The notes below the pieces were generated by a model. That model was not told the DNA's origin and ran no database searches. It saw only the letters and a list, made by a program, of their open reading frames with translations. Below, piece by piece: positions 1 to 6,885 of a DNA stretch of 8,048 bases. The position numbers and the translations under genes are program-made. Source of the stretch: Methanoregula sp. (GTDB taxonomy: Archaea > Halobacteriota > Methanomicrobia > Methanomicrobiales > Methanospirillaceae); contig JAURZP010000225.1 in NCBI GenBank assembly GCA_030653335.1, positions 1-8,048 of the forward strand, in the 5' to 3' direction. Within the stretch, counting starts at the first letter, position 1; the number at the start of each line of letters is the position of its first letter.

Positions 1-156
1 ATCTATAGTATTTAATCTTTTGGGTGCCCCATTACAATTTAATTTGAGAGAACAATGCAAGAATTATAGATTGAAGTCAACCGCATATCGCGAAACAATT
101 TTGGAAAATTATTGAATCGCATCTAAAACGTGAATTGATACTTTTTTTTTAAGAAA
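1..156. other. AT-rich non-coding end of the window
   Basis: No ORF with recognisable content is seen on either strand. It holds a 14-nt inverted repeat AATTTT-GG-AAAATT (97-110) and a run of nine T on the plus strand (142-150). The T run could terminate a convergent plus-strand gene to the left of the window; on the minus strand no T-rich tract follows the membrane protein gene, so its terminator is not identified. Confidence 0.4.
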
Positions 157-603
157 TTATGGGATTCTGTTCTTTTTTAGTTCTGGTGCAAGACACTTTA
201 AGATATCACTGTTAGCGGGTGTCACATATACCAGGTGCTGACCTAAAACGACAAGACTTCCCACTGGTTTTCCCCGCCCAATCGGCTGGCTATGATACAA
301 CCGGACGGCTGCATTACGGGTCTCTGCGCTGTCAAATGACTGCGTGGACACGGTAACTGTCTCGCCTTTATTGTCTGTGAGCACATATGTTTTCCCGCCA
401 ATTGCTCCGTGCATGTTCCACGTTGAATCTTTGGCACTGGTAACTGTAATTCCTGTTGCCAGTGCGGCTTCATTCACCGGTTCACCGGAAACCGGATGAA
501 ACGGTGATTCTTCTGCAATTACCAGTATCAATACAAAAGGCAGCAGGGCAACAAAGATAAGAAATATTAACAGCCCGACTTCCAGCTTCGAGTACTTGCT
601 CAT
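157..603 (-). CDS. Small membrane-anchored protein of unknown function, last gene of the decarboxylase operon
   Basis: I do not recognise the family. The 148-residue product begins with a short basic stretch (K3, K6), then a strongly hydrophobic segment at about residues 9-30 with no obvious cleavage site. It looks like a single-span protein with N terminus inside and a soluble domain of about 115 residues outside. That domain looks beta-rich (GKTYVLTD, ETVTVST) and has a conserved-looking core, AVRLYHSQPIGRGKPVG then LVVLGQHLVYVTP at about 99-129; the only cysteine is C137. The ATG at 603 is chosen because GGAGGT lies 5 nt upstream (609-614); a TTG at 609 would sit on that site. It follows the antiporter gene by 47 nt on the same strand, so cotranscription is likely. 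A role linked to the transporter or to sensing at the cell surface is only inference. A real gene is quite likely; the function is open. Confidence 0.75.
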   Translation of the reverse strand: MSKYSKLEVGLLIFLIFVALLPFVLILVIAEESPFHPVSGEPVNEAALATGITVTSAKDSTWNMHGAIGGKTYVLTDNKGETVTVSTQSFDSAETRNAAVRLYHSQPIGRGKPVGSLVVLGQHLVYVTPANSDILKCLAPELKKNRIP

Positions 604-608
604 GGACA

Positions 609-614
609 ACCTCC
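609..614 (-). promoter_or_regulatory. Ribosome binding site of the small membrane protein gene
   Basis: GGAGGT on the minus strand, 5 nt before the ATG at 603. It decides the start: the alternative TTG at 609 begins inside this element and has no site of its own. Confidence 0.7.
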
Positions 615-650
615 ATTCTGTGTGATGAATTCATTTGTTTTCATCATCAT

Positions 651-2087
651 TCACCTCACTCCCCCAGCCGGTTTGAGCCAGCTGGCCTTTTTGAATTTTA
701 AGAATACAAGCGGGGGCACAGCGAGCAGGAACGTACCGAGCAGCACTGAGCCCACATACACAAAGCCACTTGTCGTAAAGTACGATGGCGGCATGAGACC
801 GACAATAAACGCAAAGATTGTCCCAAACATGCCAAGCCCGCCAACAAGCCAGATGCCCGCCATCCCGCCGGGGATCTTAAAGGGGCGTGGTGTATTGGGC
901 TGGCTGTACCGGAGTTTGATCACCGATGCAAAGACAAGCACATATACAATGCAGAGCAGTTCCACAGTCATTGCCGAGAGAATCCAGTACGCCTGATTGA
1001 CAGATGGTAAGAAGACATAGAGGAGGGAGATGAAAGATCCTATGAGAGCCTGTATGACGAGTACGGCAACCGGTGCCCCATACTTGTTGGTCTTATCAAA
1101 GAGCGGGGGCATATTGCCTTCTTCTGCAACAATACCAAGACCTTTAGCCGGGCCAATTAACCATGCAGCCAGTGAGACAACTCCGCCAAGTGTGATCAAT
1201 ATCGCCATCGGTGCGACAAGCCATGGCATACCAGCCGCTTTGAAGAAGTACTCAATGGCCTGCATGACACCGGATGCGAGGTTGAGCTGATCTGCCGGGA
1301 TGACCATTGCAATTGCAAGGGTTGCAAGCACCGTGCAGACCACGATGATGACCGCTGACAAAGCCATTGCCCGTGGGAAATCTTTCTGGGGATTTTTTGT
1401 TTCCAGTGCATGGAACCCCGCCATCTCCATGCCGGCGAAAAGGAGTATAATCGTTGCAAAGAACGGCAGTGTTGAGACATTGATCGTTGGCACCATCGCT
1501 TCGAGCGTGAGTGGCGGAAGCACAAGAGCAGCGCCCGAACCCATCCACCAGACGCCGAGCATGATGATGAGGACCGCGGGTATGATGCTGCCGAGAATGA
1601 CTCCCACATTGCCAAACTTTGTTGAAGCCTCCTCACCGAAATACGCAATTGCAGTTGTGCCCCAGAACGCGATCATCATCACGCTGAACATGTACCAGGA
1701 ACTGTTTGCCAGCGCTGGCGTCAGTGCGAATGCAAGCGTGGATGCGATAAACGAAAGAACCGTAGGAAACCAGACAAGGTTATTTGACCATTCGCAGAAG
1801 AGGGCAGTAAATCCTCCCTTCTCCCCGAATGCCTGTTTAACCCATGCATAGACGCCGCCCCCTTCCGGCCATCCCGTTGCCAGTTCTGCACCGGCAAGGG
1901 AGATCGGTATGAGGAACATGACCGCTCCCATAATATACCAGCCAATGCACGACCATCCATAAACTGCCATGGAGGGAAAATTCCTGATACTCAGCACGGC
2001 CGCTACGTTGATCATCGCAAGAGCAAAGAGTCCCAGCACTTTTTTTGATGGGATGCCATTACTCTGGCCGGTTGCTTCATCGCTCAT
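651..2087 (-). CDS. GadC-like amino acid/amine antiporter (APC superfamily)
   Basis: A 478-residue integral membrane protein with about twelve hydrophobic segments (roughly 16-34, 45-66, 92-121, 131-150, 159-181, 206-224, 240-263, 290-313, 338-359, 366-388, 411-431, 441-464). It resembles the glutamate:GABA antiporter GadC more than AdiC from memory of those sequences: the E-A-T-GWPEGG-YAWV stretch at 68-83, a GMEMAGFHALETKNP region at 219-233, AMVIPADQLNLASGVMQ at 260-276, and RPFKIPGG at 401-408. Expected role: exchange of an external amino acid for the amine made by the decarboxylase next door. Its ATG overlaps the decarboxylase stop as ATGA (2084-2087), with AGGAG 8 nt upstream, so the two are translationally coupled. 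After the last membrane segment only about 14 residues remain, so the C-terminal plug that closes E. coli GadC at neutral pH is absent. The transported substrate pair cannot be read from sequence alone. Confidence 0.88.
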   Translation of the reverse strand: MSDEATGQSNGIPSKKVLGLFALAMINVAAVLSIRNFPSMAVYGWSCIGWYIMGAVMFLIPISLAGAELATGWPEGGGVYAWVKQAFGEKGGFTALFCEWSNNLVWFPTVLSFIASTLAFALTPALANSSWYMFSVMMIAFWGTTAIAYFGEEASTKFGNVGVILGSIIPAVLIIMLGVWWMGSGAALVLPPLTLEAMVPTINVSTLPFFATIILLFAGMEMAGFHALETKNPQKDFPRAMALSAVIIVVCTVLATLAIAMVIPADQLNLASGVMQAIEYFFKAAGMPWLVAPMAILITLGGVVSLAAWLIGPAKGLGIVAEEGNMPPLFDKTNKYGAPVAVLVIQALIGSFISLLYVFLPSVNQAYWILSAMTVELLCIVYVLVFASVIKLRYSQPNTPRPFKIPGGMAGIWLVGGLGMFGTIFAFIVGLMPPSYFTTSGFVYVGSVLLGTFLLAVPPLVFLKFKKASWLKPAGGVR

Positions 2088-4393
2088 CGTTTCTTCTCCT
2101 TGACACAGTACATCATGTATTCTCCATTTACATTTTCGATTCCATGGGTATCATGCTCGAACCCCGGGAAACGTTTATCGAAATCCTGCAGGGTTTTTAA
2201 GTACTGGAGCACGGGCCCGTTCTGTTTTCCGGTACGCTCCCCCGGGGCAAGGATGGGGATACCCGGCGGGTACGGGAAGATGCCGGTGGCAACAATGCGG
2301 TTACCTGCTTTTTCTATTGGGGTATGTTCGACTTCGTTATGCACCAGTTTTTCAAACGCTTCTGCATAGGTTATCGCCGGTTCCGGCAGAATTGCGTAGG
2401 CTTTCTGGAGAATATCGCACATCTTATGATCCTTTTTGAACTGGTGCATTTCATCAGCCAGCCCTTTTAAGGTCATACCGCCATAGCGTTCCGGCTTTCC
2501 AGTCGTGAGGTCCGGGAAAACCTCCTCAAGGGGAGTGTTCTCATCGTATAACCGCTTGAACTCGAAGAGTTCGGTGACAAGTGTTCCCCATTTTCCTTTC
2601 GTAATTCCCATGGAGAAGAGGAACAGGATCGAATAATCGCCGGACTTTTCATTGATGATCCCCCGGGTATCAAGGAATTTGACAACCAGTGCTGCCGGAA
2701 TACCCCAGCTGGCAAGCGTCCCGTCATCATTTACTCCGGGCATAAGCACGGTGACCTTGATCGGGTCGAGCATGCAGTAATTGTCCGGCAGGCCGGTAAA
2801 CCCGTGCCAGATATCGCCCGGATGAAGTGTCCAGCAGGAGGGATTATCGCGGAGGGTATCAAGCGATGTATCCTGAAACGCGGTCTTCTTTTTGGTTTTT
2901 GGGTCTGTGACTGAGTCCGGCTGCCACATCGGGAACCACCAGTCTTTCTTTCCCTTTACTGTCTCAATCTCCCGCCTTATCTTGGCCATTGTCCTGCGGA
3001 ACCGGATCGCCTCTTCAATAGATTCAGTGGTGAGCATCTTCCCGGATGCGCCATCCATCATCTTTGACGAGACATCGAGCGATGCGATGATCGTATAGAG
3101 CGGGGACGTGGAGCTGTGCATCATGAACCCTTCATTGAACCTCCCGTGTTCAATGGGAATCCTCCCGTTTCTTACATGGACCATGGATGCCTGCGAGAGT
3201 GCCGCGAGCAGTTTGTGAGTGGACTGGGTGGCAAAGACCGTAGGGGCATTTTTGTCCCTTTCACCGTTACGCATCGCAAACCTGTCCTTATAGAGCGGGT
3301 TGAACCGGGCATATCCGTACCATGCCTCGTCAAAATGAATGCTGTCTACGCTTTTTCCGAGATTCTCTTCTACATGTACGGCATGGTAGCAGAGCCCGTC
3401 ATAGGTTGAATTGGTGATGATCGCATGTACCGGCTTCTGGCTGCGGGCAGTCTTTGAAAGCGGGCATGCGGCGATTTTTGCTTTCAGTGCTTTTGGTGTC
3501 ATCTCGTCCGGGGGGATCGGACCGATGATACCGTACCGGTTCCTTGTCGGAATCATGTATACCGCTACGGAATGAGTCATGGTCAGCGCATGTTCGGCTG
3601 ACTTGTGGCAGTTGCGGTCCACAAGAACGATATCATCCTTGCTCACACGGCCAAAAAAGACAATCTTGTTGGCCGTAGACGTGCCATTCGTGACAAAATA
3701 CGTCATGTCCGCGCCAAACACTTTCGCGGCGTATTTCTCTGCCTCTCCGACCGGCCCGGAATGATCCAGGAGCGATCCCAGTTCCCCGACAGAGATTGAG
3801 AGATCTGATCTGAAGAGCTGTTCGCCAAAGAAATTAAAAAAAGCCCGCCCGGCCGGTGATTTGCGAAACGCAGTTCCCCCGGCATGCCCCGGTGTATGCC
3901 ACGAGTATTCGAAATCCTTTGAGAATTTTACCAGTTCTTTAAAGAACGGTGGAAGAATAATTTCCCGGTAGCGTTTTGCTGCTGCCGTTATGCGCCCGGC
4001 AATAAATTCCGGGGTATCTTCCATTACCCAGATATATTCATTGACCTCCCGGACGGTTTTTAAGGGCAGGGTTGTTGGAGGGGCATTTGTCGGTTCGCCC
4101 ATCAGGAATATGGGGATCTTCTCATTGCGCTCCCGTATCTCATCAATGAGTTTTGCCGTCACCTCGTGTCTCTCAGGAGTATCGCCACCAAGGTTCCAGT
4201 TGATCAGGATACAGTCAATATCAGGAAGTGCAGAGTAGGCAGCCCGGGCATCTTCGGGCGAGGCTACTTCACCGACACGGATGCCAAATTCCTTGAGGCC
4301 GGTGATGATCCGCTGGATAGCACGACCCTGCGGAGAATCGGTCTTATGGGCATCATCGATGATTGCGACCATCAGAGAATCTTCGGGTTTCAT
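2084..4393 (-). CDS. PLP-dependent Orn/Lys/Arg decarboxylase, AdiA/LdcI type (arginine favoured)
   Basis: A 769-residue fold-type I decarboxylase of the inducible acid-stress class. Order: receiver-like N-terminal wing domain (about 1-140, with N65 where a true receiver has its phosphorylated Asp), linker, PLP domain (about 165-480), C-terminal domain (to 769). Visible site residues are the TNGTSTANK phosphate loop (235-243), H263 in DRNCHKS which stacks on PLP, D355 in HFDEAW, and the Schiff-base lysine K394 in STHK. Several blocks match E. coli AdiA closely (RNRYGIIGPI, HFDEAWYGYARFNP, FPGFEH), suggesting arginine to agmatine; others (SISVGELGSLLDHSGP, TNGTSTANK) are more like lysine or ornithine enzymes, so substrate is uncertain. 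ATG 4393 is chosen over ATG 4423 because GGGGGG lies 5 nt upstream and it overlaps the upstream ORF stop. Bacterial relatives form decamers in the cytoplasm and consume a proton per turnover. Confidence 0.93.
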   Translation of the reverse strand: MKPEDSLMVAIIDDAHKTDSPQGRAIQRIITGLKEFGIRVGEVASPEDARAAYSALPDIDCILINWNLGGDTPERHEVTAKLIDEIRERNEKIPIFLMGEPTNAPPTTLPLKTVREVNEYIWVMEDTPEFIAGRITAAAKRYREIILPPFFKELVKFSKDFEYSWHTPGHAGGTAFRKSPAGRAFFNFFGEQLFRSDLSISVGELGSLLDHSGPVGEAEKYAAKVFGADMTYFVTNGTSTANKIVFFGRVSKDDIVLVDRNCHKSAEHALTMTHSVAVYMIPTRNRYGIIGPIPPDEMTPKALKAKIAACPLSKTARSQKPVHAIITNSTYDGLCYHAVHVEENLGKSVDSIHFDEAWYGYARFNPLYKDRFAMRNGERDKNAPTVFATQSTHKLLAALSQASMVHVRNGRIPIEHGRFNEGFMMHSSTSPLYTIIASLDVSSKMMDGASGKMLTTESIEEAIRFRRTMAKIRREIETVKGKKDWWFPMWQPDSVTDPKTKKKTAFQDTSLDTLRDNPSCWTLHPGDIWHGFTGLPDNYCMLDPIKVTVLMPGVNDDGTLASWGIPAALVVKFLDTRGIINEKSGDYSILFLFSMGITKGKWGTLVTELFEFKRLYDENTPLEEVFPDLTTGKPERYGGMTLKGLADEMHQFKKDHKMCDILQKAYAILPEPAITYAEAFEKLVHNEVEHTPIEKAGNRIVATGIFPYPPGIPILAPGERTGKQNGPVLQYLKTLQDFDKRFPGFEHDTHGIENVNGEYMMYCVKEKKR

Positions 4394-4482
4394 GTGCACC
4401 CCCCCGGAGTGATAATGAGGCATCTGGTTTTCATCCCGGTACCAAATCGGGAATATTTGTTTGTACTTGACGGTTCTGACAT
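4390..4482 (-). CDS. Probable 30-residue upstream ORF (leader peptide) coupled to the decarboxylase
   Basis: A short ORF lies in the decarboxylase leader: ATG at 4482, 30 codons, stop TGA at 4392-4390. The stop overlaps the decarboxylase ATG as ATGA, the same junction used between decarboxylase and antiporter. A strong Shine-Dalgarno, GAGGAG (4489-4494), is 6 nt from the ATG. The peptide starts MSEPSSTNKYSRFG and continues with MKTRC and LIITPGGCT; it has two lysines and two arginines. The terminal GGC residues partly reflect the decarboxylase ribosome binding site, which lies inside this ORF. An in-frame ATG at 4506 exists but has a weak site; an in-frame stop lies at 4531-4533. Translation may deliver ribosomes to the decarboxylase or regulate it; this is inference. 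The open frame and overlap could arise by chance, so confidence is moderate. Confidence 0.45.
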   Translation of the reverse strand: MSEPSSTNKYSRFGTGMKTRCLIITPGGCT

Positions 4483-4488
4483 ACCTTT

Positions 4489-4494
4489 CTCCTC
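4489..4494 (-). promoter_or_regulatory. Ribosome binding site of the upstream ORF
   Basis: GAGGAG on the minus strand, 6 nt before ATG 4482. It is the best Shine-Dalgarno match in the whole decarboxylase leader and is the main reason to take the small ORF seriously. Confidence 0.5.
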
Positions 4495-4568
4495 AATTGC
4501 GGACATGGTCCAAATTGATTTAGTGAACAATCATCCGGAATCGTGTAATACAGAACTATCATTCGATC

Positions 4569-4584
4569 TATTTATGCAAATCGC
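4569..4584 (-). promoter_or_regulatory. Candidate archaeal promoter (BRE/TATA) of the decarboxylase operon
   Basis: Reading the minus strand, GCGATTTG is followed by CATAAATA (4576 down to 4569), a good archaeal TATA-like element with an upstream region that could serve as BRE. Start of transcription would be near 4547 by usual spacing, giving a leader of about 65 nt before the small ORF and about 150 nt before the decarboxylase. No better TATA is visible between guaB and the decarboxylase. Position is predicted only. Confidence 0.5.
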
Positions 4585-4605
4585 AATCTGTGAATTGCAC
4601 GCAAT
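4576..4605. repeat. Two tandem inverted-repeat sites just upstream of the TATA element (possible operator)
   Basis: On the plus strand ATTGC-AC-GCAAT at 4594-4605 is a perfect 5-nt inverted repeat with a 2-nt spacer. An imperfect copy, GCAAATCGCAAT, lies at 4576-4587 and overlaps the BRE. The centres are 18 bp apart. Two similar dyads abutting the BRE/TATA are where archaeal regulators of the Lrp or HTH type commonly bind; which protein binds here, if any, is unknown. Confidence 0.3.
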
Positions 4606-4698
4606 CCATGAACTGTGATGAGGAGAGAGGCCATTTCAGAAATGATCAGGTTTTTTTGATTATGAAATAATTTGCCCCTTACCTCAGCCGGGTTCAGG

Positions 4699-4710
4699 AA
4701 AAAAGAAAAT
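4699..4710 (-). terminator. T-rich terminator after guaB
   Basis: On the minus strand the sequence starting 7 nt after the guaB stop is ATTTTCTTTTTT. Archaeal RNA polymerase terminates on such T-rich tracts without needing a strong hairpin, and none is seen here. It would separate the mfnB-guaB transcript from the decarboxylase promoter downstream. Confidence 0.55.
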
Positions 4711-4716
4711 GAAAGA

Positions 4717-6186
4717 TCATTCAAAGAGCCGGTAATTCGGCGCTTCATCAGTGATGAGAATATTGTGCGGGTGACTTTCGGTCATGCCGGCATTGGTGAT
4801 ACGGACGAATTTTGCGTTCTTGTGCATCTCTGCAATGGTTTTTGAACCTGTGTAGCCCATTGCTGCTTTAAGTCCGCCCACGAGCTGGTACATGACTTCT
4901 CCGACATGGCCGACATAGGGTGTCACTCCTTCTACACCTTCAGGGACAAACTTGGTAGCCCCGATATCTTTCTTCTGGAAGTAACGGTCGCTTGACTGCC
5001 CGCTGCTCATCACTCCAAGAGAACCCATGCCTCGATACTGCTTGTATCGCCGCCCCTTTATCGTGATCACTTTACCGGGTGCCTCATCAGTACCGGCAAA
5101 CATACTGCCCATCATCACTGTATCTGCTCCCGCCGCAATCGCTTTTGCCACGTCGCCAGAGAACCGCACACCCCCGTCTGCAATGACCGGTACTCCCGCA
5201 GGATGAGCGATATCGGCCACCTGTGCAATTGCGGTGATCTGTGGAACGCCAGTACCTGCAACAATACGGGTGGTGCAGATCGAGCCGGGACCGATACCGA
5301 CTTTGATCCCATCTACGCCGGCTTTCACCAATGCTTCAGCTGCTTCAGATGTAGCGATATTTCCCGCAATTACGTCAGCCTTTACACTGCCCTTGATCTC
5401 CTTAACAGCGGCAACGACTTTCATGTTATGCCCGTGCGCACAGTCAACAACCAGCGCGTCCACCCCGTTCTGGTCGAGCAGATTGGCCCGGGCAAAATCA
5501 AAAGGCCCGACTGCTGCAGCCACGCGGAGATTGCCTTTCGCATCCCTTGTTGCCTGGGGGTACTGGCGCTTTTCTAAAATATCCTGCATTGTGATAATGC
5601 CGATCAGTTTACCGTTTTCATTTATTACAGGCAGGCGCTCGACTTTGTTGGTGTACATGATTTCAAGCGCTTTTTCTGCGGTGATATCTTCTGGTGCGGT
5701 GACCAGTTTTTTTGTCATAATGGTCTTGATATTTTCGTCACCGCGTTTGGAGACGATTGCGCGCACATCCCGTCTGCTGACAATCCCGATGATGCGCCCC
5801 TTATTGACCACCGGCACACCCCCGATACTGTACTGTTGCATGAGGCGTTCAGCATCAGAAACTGAAGCGTGCTCTTCAACATAGAGCACGTCGCGTTCGA
5901 TGAGTTCTTCGGCCTGCTTGACTTCAATGAGTTCCTGCAATTCATGCTCAGGAGTCATGTTCCGGTGGATAACCCCGATACCCCCTTCGCGGGCAAGTGC
6001 GATTGCCATCAGGGACTCGGTCACGGTGTCCATTGCCGCAGAGACAAGTGGTAGGTTCATGCTGATATTCCGGGAAAATTTTGAACGGATATCTGCTTCA
6101 GCCGGTTCTAACCAGGAAGCCTGTGGTGCGAGCAGCACATCATCGAAGGTTAATGAGAGTGGCACATCTAATTTCTCAATGTACAT
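4717..6186 (-). CDS. guaB: IMP dehydrogenase
   Basis: Catalyses NAD-dependent oxidation of IMP to XMP, the committed step to GMP, in the cytoplasm. The 489-residue length is normal for full-length GuaB. It is a TIM barrel interrupted by two CBS domains (Bateman module, about 93-205), which in the family bind adenine or guanine nucleotides and tune activity. The IMP loop GIGPGSICTTRI carries the nucleophile C304. DGG (337-339) and GSMFAGTDEAPG (360-371) contact IMP. The mobile flap contains R401-Y402, the catalytic dyad, and EGVEG at 416-420. The ATG at 6186 has AGGTGA 4 nt upstream. It lies 12 nt after the mfnB stop, so the two form one operon. The GMP made feeds GTP, which is also the precursor of tetrahydromethanopterin, so a supply link to cofactor synthesis is plausible but inferred. 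Confidence 0.98.
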   Translation of the reverse strand: MYIEKLDVPLSLTFDDVLLAPQASWLEPAEADIRSKFSRNISMNLPLVSAAMDTVTESLMAIALAREGGIGVIHRNMTPEHELQELIEVKQAEELIERDVLYVEEHASVSDAERLMQQYSIGGVPVVNKGRIIGIVSRRDVRAIVSKRGDENIKTIMTKKLVTAPEDITAEKALEIMYTNKVERLPVINENGKLIGIITMQDILEKRQYPQATRDAKGNLRVAAAVGPFDFARANLLDQNGVDALVVDCAHGHNMKVVAAVKEIKGSVKADVIAGNIATSEAAEALVKAGVDGIKVGIGPGSICTTRIVAGTGVPQITAIAQVADIAHPAGVPVIADGGVRFSGDVAKAIAAGADTVMMGSMFAGTDEAPGKVITIKGRRYKQYRGMGSLGVMSSGQSSDRYFQKKDIGATKFVPEGVEGVTPYVGHVGEVMYQLVGGLKAAMGYTGSKTIAEMHKNAKFVRITNAGMTESHPHNILITDEAPNYRLFE

Positions 6187-6198
6187 AGGTCACCTGTA

Positions 6199-6885
6199 TT
6201 ACCTGATCATCGCAAGCGCGGTGTTAATCAAATCTTCACGGACTGTCGCGTTCCGGTCGCCCCCGCATACCATCCCGCGCACCCCGATAATATCCGGGTT
6301 GATTCGCCTGAGCGCATCAATATCTTCAAACTTAAGCGCACCGGCGAGAGCGGTCTTAAGGCCGAGTTTCGTGTTCGTGTCAGTAAATGTCCGGAGCGCT
6401 TCTTCGTTCATGAATGCAAACGTGCTCTGCCGGTCCTTGATGCCGGTATCGACCATTGCAATATCGGCCCCTTCATCAGCAGCAATAGGCGCCATATCAA
6501 ACGGTGAGATTGATCCCATGCGCTGGAAATCCGAGTATGCAGCGATCACGACAAATTTTTCAGGAAACTCATCTTTTACCGCTTTTACTACAGCAGAGAT
6601 TACCGCGCGGGCTTTTTCCTTTCCATCAAACGTAAGCCCGATCTTGATATAATCTGCCCCGGCACAGGCCGCCCCGTACGCGGTGAGCGAAGCTCCGCCC
6701 GGTTTGAAATCGAAATCACCAATAGCCGCACTTACCGGCTTTTTGGAAAATGCTTTGATCTCGCGAATCACCCACGGATAGTTGGCGCCCAGCGAGCCCT
6801 CTGATGGTTTCTTTACATCGATGATATCTGCGGCACCTGAGCGCCTTGCCTCATCGATTGAGCTTGGGCTGACCAGCAATTGCAT
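6199..6885 (-). CDS. mfnB: (5-formylfuran-3-yl)methyl phosphate synthase
   Basis: Condenses two molecules of glyceraldehyde 3-phosphate to the furan phosphate that starts methanofuran synthesis; methanofuran is the first C1 carrier in CO2 reduction to methane. The 228-residue TIM barrel matches the Methanocaldococcus MfnB family (formerly UPF0264) along its length. It opens MQLLVSP and has DIIDVKKPSEGSLGAN with the Schiff-base lysine K25. DYIKIGL holds K81, and MVDTGIKD holds D146 and K150, matching the K27, K85, D151 and K155 set of the Methanocaldococcus enzyme. A GVRGMVCGGDRN phosphate-binding end follows. There is no Shine-Dalgarno before the ATG at 6885 and a TATA-like element is centred about 24 nt upstream, so translation is probably leaderless. 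First gene of the mfnB-guaB operon, divergent from the HisA-like gene. Confidence 0.95.
   Translation of the reverse strand: MQLLVSPSSIDEARRSGAADIIDVKKPSEGSLGANYPWVIREIKAFSKKPVSAAIGDFDFKPGGASLTAYGAACAGADYIKIGLTFDGKEKARAVISAVVKAVKDEFPEKFVVIAAYSDFQRMGSISPFDMAPIAADEGADIAMVDTGIKDRQSTFAFMNEEALRTFTDTNTKLGLKTALAGALKFEDIDALRRINPDIIGVRGMVCGGDRNATVREDLINTALAMIR

Noticed and set aside
1196..1648. Minus-strand ORF of 150 codons inside the antiporter in another frame
   Set aside because: It is a frame-shadow rich in Arg, Ser and Trp; the antiporter frame is continuous with clear membrane segments, so no frameshift is needed.
2084..4393. N-terminal receiver domain read as a true two-component response regulator
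   Set aside because: The phospho-acceptor position is N65, and this receiver-like wing domain is a normal part of the large inducible decarboxylases.
4394..4423. Longer start for the decarboxylase at ATG 4423 (ten extra residues)
   Set aside because: It has only a weak ribosome site, the added residues do not fit the family N terminus, and ATG 4393 has GGGGGG at good spacing plus the ATGA overlap with the upstream ORF.
4166..4618. Plus-strand ORF of 150 codons across the decarboxylase 5' end and leader
   Set aside because: It is antisense to a certain gene and its leader, has no ribosome site or recognisable domain, and covers the minus-strand promoter.
4636..4672. Possible hairpin with T7 on the plus strand between guaB and the decarboxylase
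   Set aside because: The stem is imperfect, and there is no plus-strand gene upstream that it could terminate; both flanking genes are on the minus strand.
5234..5884. Plus-strand ORF of 216 codons inside guaB
   Set aside because: Antisense shadow of guaB with no family resemblance and no start signal.
5900..6652. Plus-strand ORF of 250 codons over guaB and mfnB
   Set aside because: It lies opposite two well-identified enzymes; its serine- and alanine-rich translation is what an antisense frame of GC-rich coding sequence gives.
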